This document shows, piece after piece, positions 1 to 7,373 of a DNA stretch of 64,000 bases (its first letter is position 1; each line of letters starts with the position of its first letter). The notes beneath the pieces were generated by a model that made no database searches, was not told where the DNA came from, and worked only from the letters and a program-made list of their open reading frames with translations. A program made the position numbers and the translations under genes. The stretch is from Streptomyces sp. NBC_00239. GTDB taxonomy: Bacteria; Actinomycetota; Actinomycetes; Streptomycetales; Streptomycetaceae. The stretch is from assembly GCF_036194065.1 (NCBI RefSeq), contig NZ_CP108097.1:239921-303920 (forward strand), read 5' to 3'.

Positions 1-344
1 AGGGCGTCGACCGCGACCTGCTGCTGACCATCGTGTCGATCTACTGGCTGACGGCCACCGCCGGCTCCTCCGCGCAGTTCTACTACGAGGGCGCCGAGGG
101 CGTCCGCCAGGCCGCGGCCGGCATCCTGCCGCCGCCGCTGACCGTCCCCGTGGGCGTGGCGGTCTTCCCGCACGACATCTTCGTGCCGATCCGCAGCTTC
201 GCCGACCGCGACATCCCGACGATCACGCACTGGACGGAGTTCGAGCGGGGCGGCCACTTCGCCGCCCTGGAGGAGCCCGCCCTGCTGACCCGGGACCTGC
301 GCGACTTCGCCCGGGCCCTGAAGCCCGCCGCCGCCCAGGCGTGA
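1..344 (+). CDS. Epoxide hydrolase, C-terminal part (5' cut by window edge)
   Basis: The reading frame is already open at base 3 and runs to TGA at 342-344. The visible 113 or so residues match the C-terminal third of alpha/beta-hydrolase epoxide hydrolases of the SgcF/NcsF type. They include the SIYWLTATAGSSAQFYYE segment and a GGHFAALEEPALLTRDLRDF tail, where the histidine of GGHFA is the expected catalytic His. In 9-membered enediyne pathways this enzyme opens an epoxide on the enediyne core to a diol, creating the attachment point for the peripheral acyl group. It precedes the solute-binding-protein gene by 47 bases, so the two may be cotranscribed. The nucleophile Asp and oxyanion-hole residues lie outside the window. 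Confidence 0.85.
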   Translation, partial: GVDRDLLLTIVSIYWLTATAGSSAQFYYEGAEGVRQAAAGILPPPLTVPVGVAVFPHDIFVPIRSFADRDIPTITHWTEFERGGHFAALEEPALLTRDLRDFARALKPAAAQA

Positions 345-391
345 CCCGGAGCTCCCGCCCCTCCCCACGACGACGAGAAAGAGGCACCGGC

Positions 392-1798
392 ATGACCGCA
401 AGGACCGTGATCGACGTCTGGGTGGCCGACCTGACGTTCCCGGGCTACATGGACCGGCTGCACAAGCTGGCCGAGCAGTTCGAGCAGGCGCACCCCGAGT
501 ACCGGGTCAACGTCGAGGGGCGGGACTTCCGCACGCTGTCGACGGAGATCGCCGAGGCCGCGGCCGCGGGACGCCCGCCGGCCGTCGCCGAGTACTACTT
601 CGCCGTCACCCGCGCGGCCCGCGACTCGCAGAACCACGAGGGCCGGCCGCTGTTCACCTCGGTGGAGAAGGCGATCGGCGGGCGCACCGAGATCCTCGGC
701 GAGCCCGTCGTCATCGACGACATCCACCCGGCCGTGCGCGAGTACTACTCGTACGACGGCGACCTGACCTCCATGCCGACCGTGGCCACGGCCATGCTGA
801 CGTACGGCAACGCGAACGTCCTCAACGCGGCCGGCGTGACGGAGCTGCCGAAGACGTGGGACGAGCTGGAGAGCGCCTGCGAGAAGATCGCGGCCCTCGA
901 CGGCGGCCCCTCGCACGGCGTGACGTGGTCCAACCACGGCCTGTTCTTCCAGCAGGCGATCGCCGTCCAGGGCGGCGAGCTGGCCGACAACGACAACGGC
1001 CGCTCGGGCCCCGCCACCAAGGTCAACCTGGCCTCCGACGAGATGCTGACCTTCGCCGGCTGGTGGAAGAACCTCCACCAGAACGGCCACTACCTCTACA
1101 CCGGCAAGATCCCCGACTGGGAGGCCAACCTCAAGGCCTGGGCCAGCCAGGACGTGGGCCTGCGCATCACCTCGTCGAACGACCTCAACTACATGGCGCA
1201 GGCCGCCGAGAACAGCGGCTTCGAGATGGTCGTCGGCCGCTTCCCGCGGGTCGACGGGCAGCCGTACGGCGGCAACATCATCGCCGGCACCTCGCTGTGG
1301 CTCACCGACGGGCTGGACGAGGCCACCCAGGACGGCGCGCTGGCCTTCATGAACTTCCTCAACAACCCGCGCAACGCGGCCGACCGGCACAAGGCGAGCA
1401 GCTTCGTGCCGGTGACCCGCTCCTCGTTCCGGCTGCTGGAGGAGGAGGGCTGGTTCGACGAGCACCCCTGGCACCGGCTCGCCTCCGAGCAGCTGGGCTC
1501 GTACCCCGAGGACGCCCCGCAGGAGGGTGCGCCGCCGTGCGTCGGCGCGCTGTTCGGCGACTTCGCGGGCGCGCAGGACGTCATGACCCGCGCCATGAGC
1601 GACGTACTGCTGGAGGACGCGGACATCACGCAGCGGTTCTTCGGGGCGACCGCGGAGGCCCAGCAGCTGCTGGACGAGTACCACGCGGACGCCGCCGTGG
1701 CCGGCCCCCGCAAGCCGACCAGCCTGCGCGTGGAGTACTTCCGGGACGCCGAGCTGTACACCGGCGCCGCCCTGGAGAACGCGGTACGCGCCGACTGA
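392..1798 (+). CDS. ABC-type extracellular solute-binding protein, family 1 fold, no signal peptide
   Basis: A 468-residue protein resembling sugar/oligosaccharide-binding components of ABC importers (SBP_bac_1/8 family). Recognisable stretches are HPEYRVNVEGRDF near the N-terminus, LPKTWDELESACEKI around residue 150, and a C-terminal half with AFMNFLNNPRNAADRHKASSFVPVTRSSF. I chose the ATG at 392 because GAGAAAGAGG lies just upstream; a GTG at 341 would add 17 basic residues. The mature sequence starts directly with TARTVIDVWVADL, with no hydrophobic segment and no lipobox Cys, and no permease or ATPase gene is nearby. It may be a cytoplasmic ligand-binding protein repurposed in the pathway or in self-protection. 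Family assignment is firm; the role is unknown. Confidence 0.75.
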   Translation: MTARTVIDVWVADLTFPGYMDRLHKLAEQFEQAHPEYRVNVEGRDFRTLSTEIAEAAAAGRPPAVAEYYFAVTRAARDSQNHEGRPLFTSVEKAIGGRTEILGEPVVIDDIHPAVREYYSYDGDLTSMPTVATAMLTYGNANVLNAAGVTELPKTWDELESACEKIAALDGGPSHGVTWSNHGLFFQQAIAVQGGELADNDNGRSGPATKVNLASDEMLTFAGWWKNLHQNGHYLYTGKIPDWEANLKAWASQDVGLRITSSNDLNYMAQAAENSGFEMVVGRFPRVDGQPYGGNIIAGTSLWLTDGLDEATQDGALAFMNFLNNPRNAADRHKASSFVPVTRSSFRLLEEEGWFDEHPWHRLASEQLGSYPEDAPQEGAPPCVGALFGDFAGAQDVMTRAMSDVLLEDADITQRFFGATAEAQQLLDEYHADAAVAGPRKPTSLRVEYFRDAELYTGAALENAVRAD

Positions 1799-1918
1799 CC
1801 CACCGGTGACCGAGCGGCCGCGGAGGTGAGGGACCGCGGCCGCTCCACCATGTCCGGGTGCCGGCGCGGGCGCCCGGCCGCCGCACGCACGGCGCGCGAC
1901 CGGGGGTGGGCAACGCGA

Positions 1919-1962
1919 AGGGACCCCCGCGCCGGGACGGTCGTCCCGGCGCGGGGGTCCCT
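1919..1962. terminator. Bidirectional hairpin terminator
   Basis: A perfect 21-bp inverted repeat (1919-1939 with 1942-1962) with a 2-nt centre lies between two converging genes, the solute-binding protein and the alpha/beta hydrolase. It fits a shared factor-independent terminator. Confidence 0.8.
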
Positions 1963-2006
1963 CTCCTGCGCCCCCGTTGTGCGGGCCTTGCGGCCCGCGG
2001 GCCGGT

Positions 2007-2789
2007 TCAGCCGGCGAGGAAGTTCTTCAGCTCGGGGGCGAGCACCGCCGGGTCCGGGGCGATGTCCTGGCCCGCGAGCGCCTGGTGCTTACAGTCCGGG
2101 ACGGTCTCGGCGACCTTGTGGGCCGCGGCGTGCAGCCACGGAGCGGCGTTGCCGCCGTAGACCGCGAGCACGGGAGCCTTCACGTCGGCCAGCTCCGCCG
2201 GCACCGAGAAGTCGCCCATGATGGTGGTGTCGTACGGAAGGGTGTGCGCCAGCGACTCCAGGTCGCCCCAGAACGGCGCGAACCGCATGCCCGCGACGGC
2301 CTCGGCCGGCGCGCCCATGCCCTGGACCATGAAGAACTCCACCGCGTCGCCGCGGCGCTCGGCGGACGTGAGCTCCTTGAGCTGCTCGGTGAAGTCGGCC
2401 GGCGGCGTCGGGCCGTCCTCGCCGATGATGAACGGGGTGTCGTACAGCGCCAGCTTGGTGATCGGAACGCCGCTGGCGGCGGCCTTCAGCGCGAGGGCGC
2501 CACCGGCGGACATGCCGAACACCTTCGCGGCGCCGCCGGCTTCGGCGATCAGCGCGGCGAGGTCCTCGATCTCACGCTCGACCGCGTACTCGTCGGCGTC
2601 ACCGCTGTCGCCACGACCACGGCGGTCGTAGTTGTACACGGTGAAGTGCGGGGCCAGCTGCTCGGCAAGCTGCGTCATCACCGGGTGCGCGCGCTCGCTG
2701 AACGACCCGCCCACGAGGATGAGCGGCTCGCCCTCCCCGGATCGGGTGTAGGCGATCGTCGTACCGTCGGCGGACTGGACTGTGTTCAT
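2007..2789 (-). CDS. Alpha/beta hydrolase
   Basis: A 260-residue single-domain alpha/beta hydrolase. The start MNTVQSADGTTIAYTRSGEGEPLILVGGSF is typical of the fold and contains the oxyanion-hole strand. VYNYDRRGRGDSGD (about residues 54-67) is the usual strand-turn motif, and FGMSAGGALAL carries the nucleophile Ser in a G-x-S-x-G elbow near residue 95. The late KHQALAGQDIAPDPAVL segment holds the candidate catalytic His. The substrate cannot be told. It starts 86 bp from a copy of the cluster-wide 16-bp motif, diverges from the DUF1801-like gene and shares its upstream region, which suggests coregulation with the enediyne genes. It may be a second hydrolase for core tailoring or an accessory esterase. 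Confidence 0.8.
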   Translation of the reverse strand: MNTVQSADGTTIAYTRSGEGEPLILVGGSFSERAHPVMTQLAEQLAPHFTVYNYDRRGRGDSGDADEYAVEREIEDLAALIAEAGGAAKVFGMSAGGALALKAAASGVPITKLALYDTPFIIGEDGPTPPADFTEQLKELTSAERRGDAVEFFMVQGMGAPAEAVAGMRFAPFWGDLESLAHTLPYDTTIMGDFSVPAELADVKAPVLAVYGGNAAPWLHAAAHKVAETVPDCKHQALAGQDIAPDPAVLAPELKNFLAG

Positions 2790-2874
2790 TGTTCTCCTGC
2801 CACTGAATAGCCGTGTGGGGTCGCAGATGCTTGTGGTTCTGCCGGAATCAGCCTGGTGCCTGGTCAGCGGCCCC

Positions 2875-2934
2875 GCATCTTCTGGAATGCTCGATTCGGT
2901 ATCCGAAGGGGTAACACGGCATTTCTGAAGATGC
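2875..2934. promoter_or_regulatory. Inverted pair of the 16-bp cluster motif
   Basis: GCATCTTCTGGAATGC at 2875-2890 on the plus strand and GCATTTCTGAAGATGC at 2919-2934, which is the same motif on the minus strand. One copy faces each of the divergent genes at 2789 and 2996, 86 and 62 bases before their starts. Both agree with the consensus found upstream of other enediyne-region genes, so this is a candidate operator of a pathway activator. Confidence 0.6.
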
Positions 2935-2995
2935 CCGTGGGGCGTGGGCGTGCAAGTCTGGCCGGAGCGCCGTCCACAGGATTTAGGGGAGAACC

Positions 2996-3376
2996 ATGGG
3001 TAAGTTCGCGCCCGTCGAGGAGTACGTGACCGGTCTCGCGGACCATCCGCTGCGTGACATCGTCGACAAGCTCCTGCCGGTCATCAACGCCGCGCTGCCG
3101 GAGGCCTCCACCGGTGTCTACCATCAGGCGCCCACGTGGAGCGTCGGCGAGACCCTCGGCAAGGGCAACGTCTGCTACTTCCGCGCGTTCGGCAAGTACG
3201 TGACCTTCGGCTTCTGGAAGGGCCAGCTGCTTGACGACCCGTCCGGCCGGATCCAGGCCGCCTCCCGGGAGATGGGCCAGGTCAAGCTGACCTCCGTCGA
3301 CGAGATCGACCCGGACCTGTTCACCAACTGGCTGCTCCAGGCCCGCGACCTGGAACTCGCCGAACTGGGCAAGTAA
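2996..3376 (+). CDS. DUF1801/YdhG-like small protein
   Basis: A 126-residue protein with the DUF1801 (YdhG-like) pattern: an N-terminal helix ending ADHPLRDIVDKLLPVINAALPEASTGVYHQAPTWSV, then CYFRAFGKYVTFGFWKGQLL, and a C-terminal LLQARDLELAELGK helix. Members of this family are small cytoplasmic proteins of unknown biochemical function. The start ATG follows GGGGAGAACC. It diverges from the alpha/beta hydrolase gene and carries a copy of the 16-bp motif in its promoter region, so it is probably part of the enediyne regulon. It could help in self-protection, but nothing in the sequence proves that. Confidence 0.7.
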   Translation: MGKFAPVEEYVTGLADHPLRDIVDKLLPVINAALPEASTGVYHQAPTWSVGETLGKGNVCYFRAFGKYVTFGFWKGQLLDDPSGRIQAASREMGQVKLTSVDEIDPDLFTNWLLQARDLELAELGK

Positions 3377-3393
3377 CCGCCCCCGCTCGCACG

Positions 3394-3428
3394 GAAGGTG
3401 TCCCGGCCGATCCGGCCGGGACACCTTC
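3394..3428. terminator. Bidirectional hairpin terminator
   Basis: A perfect 16-bp inverted repeat (3394-3409 with 3413-3428) around a 3-nt loop lies between the converging DUF1801-like and acyltransferase genes. Confidence 0.8.
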
Positions 3429-3461
3429 TGCATGTGACGCCCGCTCAGCGCGCGGCCGGGC

Positions 3462-4799
3462 TCAGCGCGCGGCCACCCCCTCGCGGACGACGCCGTCGCC
3501 ACCGGGCGCGCTGCCGCTGCCCGTACCGCTGTCGCCCTGCGGCGGGACCTGCCGGTCCGCGCGCTCCTTGCGGTCCACCCACCGGTGGACGGCCTTCAGG
3601 ATCGGCTGCTCGACCAGGAAGTGGCTGATGCTGGAGATGATCACGGTGCCGATGAACACGGCCGACATCAGCTCGACGAAGCCGATCTGGCCGCGCAGCA
3701 CGTTCATCAGGGCGGGCGGCTCACCGAAGATGCTGCCGCTCTTGAAGTAGAAGTACATGACGGCGAAGTGCCACAGGTAGATGCCGTAGGAGATACGGCC
3801 CAGGTAGCGCGACACCGGGTTGCTGACGATCGCGTCGATGACCCGGGACTTGGTCCCCGGCACCGTCAGCGGCATGACCAGCAGGTACGAGAAGACGAGC
3901 AGCAGACCGTACTGGACCAGCGCCGTGTCCGACGCCTCGTAGTCGCCGTAGCCGGGCTTGCCGAACGGCTGGAGGCAGTTGACGAGGTAGACGGCCAGCG
4001 CGCCGAGCCACAGCAGGTTCGGGCGCTTGCCGGCGAGGCGGTACAGGAACGGCTTGTCGTCCGGGTCGATCTCGACCTGCACGTGCATGATCGCCATCCA
4101 CATGCCGAGGGCGAAGGCGCCGCCGACGGCCAGCGGCCACCAGTATTCCTGCGGGAAGGGGCCCATGACGGGGCGGTGGATGTAGTACGTCCAGCACGCC
4201 GAGAAGACCACCAGGGCGGCCGGCGGGATCAGCATCCGCCGGACCTTGGCCCGCACGGTACGGGCCCCGCGGGCCAGCCAGTGCATCACCAGGGCGAACA
4301 CCGGCAGGGCCAGGTAGTACTGCATCTCGGCGGGCACGGTCCAGGCCGGGTCCATGCCGGGTATCCAGGTGTAGTCGTACACCTGGAGCATCAGGATCGG
4401 CCGCAGGACGTACCACGGCCCGTCGATGGAGTCGTAGTTCAGCAGGAACACGCAGGTCAGCGACAGGAGGATGTACGCCGGCCAGAGCCTGGCCAGCCGC
4501 TTGACGAGGAACGGGCCGACCGCGGGCCACTTGGAGCCGGTGAGCGTCCAACGGGCGAACGGACGGTAGAGCAGCATGCCCGAGAGCACGAAGAACGGGC
4601 CGAGGAAGATGGGCCGCATGCCGGCGAGGAAGAAGGCCCCGACGTCATTGCTGGGCGTGTCGGCGTAGGCACCCATGACGCCCGCGGTGAACGAGACGTG
4701 TACGGCGGTCACCGCGAGCGCACAGAGCGCACGGACGCCGTCGAGCCCCGGGACCCGCTTTCTCACATGGGCCGGTGCCCCCGACCGGTTGGCAGTCAC
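3462..4799 (-). CDS. Membrane acyltransferase, acyltransferase-3 (OafA/YrhL) family
   Basis: A polytopic membrane protein of 445 residues with the acyltransferase-3 signature: LDGVRALCALAVTAVHVSF near the N-terminus, with the conserved R and H, then FFVLSGMLLYRPFARW. About ten hydrophobic segments follow, for example LLVFSYLLVMPLTVPG and YLGRISYGIYLWHFAVMYF. Such enzymes O-acylate sugars, macrolides or envelope glycans using acyl-CoA. I prefer the GTG start at 4799 because GAAGGAG lies 9-10 bases upstream; the frame is open to 4844. The C-terminal 35 residues are a charged Gly/Ser-rich tail. A copy of the 16-bp motif lies 66 bases upstream, so it may acylate a cluster product or intermediate at the membrane. 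Confidence 0.85.
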   Translation of the reverse strand: MTANRSGAPAHVRKRVPGLDGVRALCALAVTAVHVSFTAGVMGAYADTPSNDVGAFFLAGMRPIFLGPFFVLSGMLLYRPFARWTLTGSKWPAVGPFLVKRLARLWPAYILLSLTCVFLLNYDSIDGPWYVLRPILMLQVYDYTWIPGMDPAWTVPAEMQYYLALPVFALVMHWLARGARTVRAKVRRMLIPPAALVVFSACWTYYIHRPVMGPFPQEYWWPLAVGGAFALGMWMAIMHVQVEIDPDDKPFLYRLAGKRPNLLWLGALAVYLVNCLQPFGKPGYGDYEASDTALVQYGLLLVFSYLLVMPLTVPGTKSRVIDAIVSNPVSRYLGRISYGIYLWHFAVMYFYFKSGSIFGEPPALMNVLRGQIGFVELMSAVFIGTVIISSISHFLVEQPILKAVHRWVDRKERADRQVPPQGDSGTGSGSAPGGDGVVREGVAAR

Positions 4800-4864
4800 C
4801 ACTGCGAGCTCCTTCTGTCGACGCCGAGATGGCTCGTTCAGCATCGCGATGGCTCAAATTCGCG

Positions 4865-4880
4865 GCATCCTCTGGATTGC
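4865..4880 (+). promoter_or_regulatory. 16-bp cluster motif upstream of acyltransferase
   Basis: GCATCCTCTGGATTGC, one of the closest matches to the consensus. Read toward the minus-strand acyltransferase gene it is GCAATCCAGAGGATGC, the same orientation as at every other copy. Confidence 0.6.
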
Positions 4881-4896
4881 GGAATCGGCCGCTACT

Positions 4897-5940
4897 TCAG
4901 CGGGTCCCGAATACCGCGTCGGGTACGGGGAAACGCCCGGCGAGGTGCACGGCCGCCGACAGCGCGGCCCACGAGGTGAGTTCGATCAGCTCGCGGTCGC
5001 CGGCCGAGCGGGCCCGCAGCTCCGCGATGTCCGCCCCGGTCAGCTGGTACGGCGCGAACGCGGTCAGCAGCGCCACCGCGGCCGCCGGCCGGTCCTTCGC
5101 GTCGACCCCGTCAACCGCCTCGGCCAGCCAGGCCCGGCTGGGTCCGGCGGCCGCGCCGTCCCAGTCCTTCAGCCGGCCGCGCACGCACTCCCGTACCTCC
5201 CCGGGGATCCAGCCGGCGGCCTCCTCGACCGCGGCGACCGCCCGGCCGGCGGCGCTGGCCACCGACGGATTGCCGGCCGCCCAGGCCAGTTCCGGCGGCA
5301 GCGGCGCCTCGGGCAGCAGGCCGAGCGAGGCGCCCGCCCGCAGCGGCCCCGGCGCCACCGGGCGCATGCTGCGCGCGACGGTGCGCATCACCGGGCCGCG
5401 CACCACGCCGGGCGCCTGCTTCGGCATGGGCGAGTCCTCCAGGAACACCGTGACCATGCGGTTGAGGTAGTGGAAGGTGAGCGCGGTGCCGCAGATCTCG
5501 GGGGTCTCCGCCGCCGTGAACGGCAGCGCGCCCGCCGGGCCCTGCGCCGGCCGGCCGCTCGCCGCCGCCCACTCGGCCAGCCCCGCGGCCGCGGCGCGCG
5601 GCGCGGGCAGCACCTCCATCGCGGCCCGGTGCACCTCGACGCAGTACGGGCAGGTGTTGGCCTGCGACACGGCCGTCGCCACCAGCTCCTTGTCGGCCCG
5701 CGACACCAGCCCGTCGGCGAGCAGCGTCTCGCGCAGCAGCAGCCAGCCGGCCGCGAGCGGGCCCGGCGCCGGCGAGTGCAGGGCCAGCGGCGGCGCGAGC
5801 ACCCCGAAGTCCGCCTCGGCCTGTCCGTACACGCGCGCGACCACCCCGTCCGCCTCGCCCGGCCGCACGGCGCGGACGTACCGGATCTGGCCCAGCGAGC
5901 CGCGCAGTACCGCCCGCACGATCGGCCTCACGGCCACCAC
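4897..5940 (-). CDS. AhpD/carboxymuconolactone decarboxylase-like protein with CxxC-H motif
   Basis: A 347-residue protein with an AhpD-like core in which ANTCPYCVEVHRAAM (about residues 95-109) provides the redox-active C-x-x-C plus downstream His. A second AhpD-like half follows (helices around TALTFHYLNRMVTVFLEDSPMP), so the protein is likely a tandem or fused version, longer than the usual 150-200 residues. Family members reduce peroxides through the Cys pair. In an enediyne cluster a peroxidase or thiol-based protection function is plausible, but this is inference. It is divergently transcribed from the methyltransferase at 6254, with an inverted pair of the 16-bp motif between them. Confidence 0.75.
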   Translation of the reverse strand: MVAVRPIVRAVLRGSLGQIRYVRAVRPGEADGVVARVYGQAEADFGVLAPPLALHSPAPGPLAAGWLLLRETLLADGLVSRADKELVATAVSQANTCPYCVEVHRAAMEVLPAPRAAAAGLAEWAAASGRPAQGPAGALPFTAAETPEICGTALTFHYLNRMVTVFLEDSPMPKQAPGVVRGPVMRTVARSMRPVAPGPLRAGASLGLLPEAPLPPELAWAAGNPSVASAAGRAVAAVEEAAGWIPGEVRECVRGRLKDWDGAAAGPSRAWLAEAVDGVDAKDRPAAAVALLTAFAPYQLTGADIAELRARSAGDRELIELTSWAALSAAVHLAGRFPVPDAVFGTR

Positions 5941-6026
5941 CTCCTAGGGTGCGGAGCCTCCCGGCCGACGACGGCCGGACCCCGCCACGAGATCTCGTAC
6001 GAGCCTGTCCGCTCGCACTGACCGGC

Positions 6027-6104
6027 GCATCTTCAAGGCTGCTGCGGCCCGTGCCACCGGGACCGCCGGGGCCGGACGGGACCTCACAGCACGTCAGAAG
6101 ATGC
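6027..6104. promoter_or_regulatory. Inverted pair of the 16-bp cluster motif in a 313-bp divergent promoter region
   Basis: GCATCTTCAAGGCTGC at 6027-6042 faces the minus-strand AhpD-like gene. GCACGTCAGAAGATGC at 6089-6104 (minus-strand GCATCTTCTGACGTGC) faces the plus-strand methyltransferase gene. The rest of 5941-6253 contains no open frame I would call; it appears to be a regulatory stretch only. Confidence 0.55.
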
Positions 6105-6253
6105 AAGTTCGCTGTCGCAGACACGACGATTTCGGGAAGTAGCCGGGGGCATTTGCGCCCTCTCACGGAAGTGCACGGCTCACGACCGCCACCTCGGGAG
6201 GCCGAGGTGCACGGTGCGGCCCGAGAAATCCTCCAGATGGGATGGGAAACACC

Positions 6254-7258
6254 ATGACCGTTGACCTCTCGCACGCCCCCACCGCCACCACCCACGTCGC
6301 GTCCATCTACAACTCCGCCGTCGCCGCCTGGGCGATCGCGGCAGCGTGGGAGCTCGGTGCGCTGGATGCGCTGTACGAGGCCAGAACGCTGGATGCGGAG
6401 GAGTTCGCCGTCACGCACGGCCTCGATCCGCAGGGCACCACCGGCCTGTTCCGCGCCCTGTCGGCCGTCGGCCTGGTGGAGCGCACCGGCGCCCGCGTCG
6501 TCGCGAACGACTCCTTCGACGCCGTCTACCACAACAAGTCGTTCTTCCACTGGCTCAGCATCGGCAGCGCCGAGCTGTTCCGCGAGCTGCCGTCCGTGCT
6601 GCGCAACGAGAACCGCAAGGGCGACTACTACACGCGCGACGCCGCCGCGATCGCGTACGCCTGCCGCGAGATCGACCACGTCACGTACGCGCCCACCTTC
6701 TGGTCGGCGCTGGGCCGCGTCGACTTCGACGTCACGCACGTCGCCGACCTCGGCTGCGGCAGCGGCGGTCGGCTGATGGACTTGATGCGCCACTTCCCCG
6801 GCGCCCGCGGCATCGGCGTCGACATCGCCCCGCCGTCCATCGAGGTCGCCAAGGGGGAGGTGGCCGCCAACGGGCTGGCCGCCCGCACCGAGTTCTTCGT
6901 GGGCGACGTGCTGCGCCTGGAGCGGCGGCCCGAGTTCGACGAGGTCGAGCTGCTGACGTGCTTCATGATGGGCCACGACTTCTGGCCCCGGGAGAACGCC
7001 ATCGCCACCCTGCGCCGGCTGCGCGAGGTGTTCCCGAAGGCCAAGCGCTTCCTGCTCGGTGACGCGACCCGCACCAACCTGCCCGACACCCAGCTGCCCG
7101 TGTTCACGCTGGGGTTCGAACTGGGGCACGACCTGATGGGCACCTTCATCCCCACCATCGACAACTGGGAGTCGGTGTTCGCCGCCGGCGGCTGGGAGCT
7201 GGTGCGCACCAACCGCATCGAGATGACCGTGGGAGAGGTCATCTTCGAACTGGGCTGA
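6254..7258 (+). CDS. SAM-dependent methyltransferase (O-methyltransferase-like)
   Basis: A 334-residue methyltransferase. The N-terminal half has a dimerisation/winged-helix look (AIAAAWELGALDALYEARTLDAEEFAVTHGLDPQGTTGLFRALSAVGLVERTG), as in methyltransf_2 O-methyltransferases. VADLGCGSGGRLMDLM (about residues 161-176) is SAM motif I and GIGVDIAPPSIEVAK is motif II. The ATG at 6254 follows GGGAAACACC; a second ATG at 6242 is possible. The gene is followed 115 bp later by the ThDP enzyme on the same strand. In an enediyne pathway it would most simply methylate a hydroxyl on the aromatic peripheral group, but C- or N-methylation is not excluded. Confidence 0.8.
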   Translation: MTVDLSHAPTATTHVASIYNSAVAAWAIAAAWELGALDALYEARTLDAEEFAVTHGLDPQGTTGLFRALSAVGLVERTGARVVANDSFDAVYHNKSFFHWLSIGSAELFRELPSVLRNENRKGDYYTRDAAAIAYACREIDHVTYAPTFWSALGRVDFDVTHVADLGCGSGGRLMDLMRHFPGARGIGVDIAPPSIEVAKGEVAANGLAARTEFFVGDVLRLERRPEFDEVELLTCFMMGHDFWPRENAIATLRRLREVFPKAKRFLLGDATRTNLPDTQLPVFTLGFELGHDLMGTFIPTIDNWESVFAAGGWELVRTNRIEMTVGEVIFELG

Positions 7259-7373
7259 GGCCCGGGCGCCACGGCCGGCTGCGGCGGGGGCGGTGCAGCG
7301 ATGCACCTGTCCGCCCTCGTCCCGGCCCGCCTTCCACCGACCGCAACGATCGGCTTCACCTCGGAGGTTTCCG

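Noticed and set aside
83..1684. 533-codon minus-strand frame opposite the solute-binding protein
   Set aside because: Composition is Val/Arg/Gly/His-biased, typical of antisense shadow frames, and it lacks an RBS and recognisable motifs.
3585..4979. 464-codon plus-strand frame opposite the acyltransferase
   Set aside because: The opposite strand encodes a clear polytopic acyltransferase; this frame is a low-complexity His/Asp/Arg shadow.
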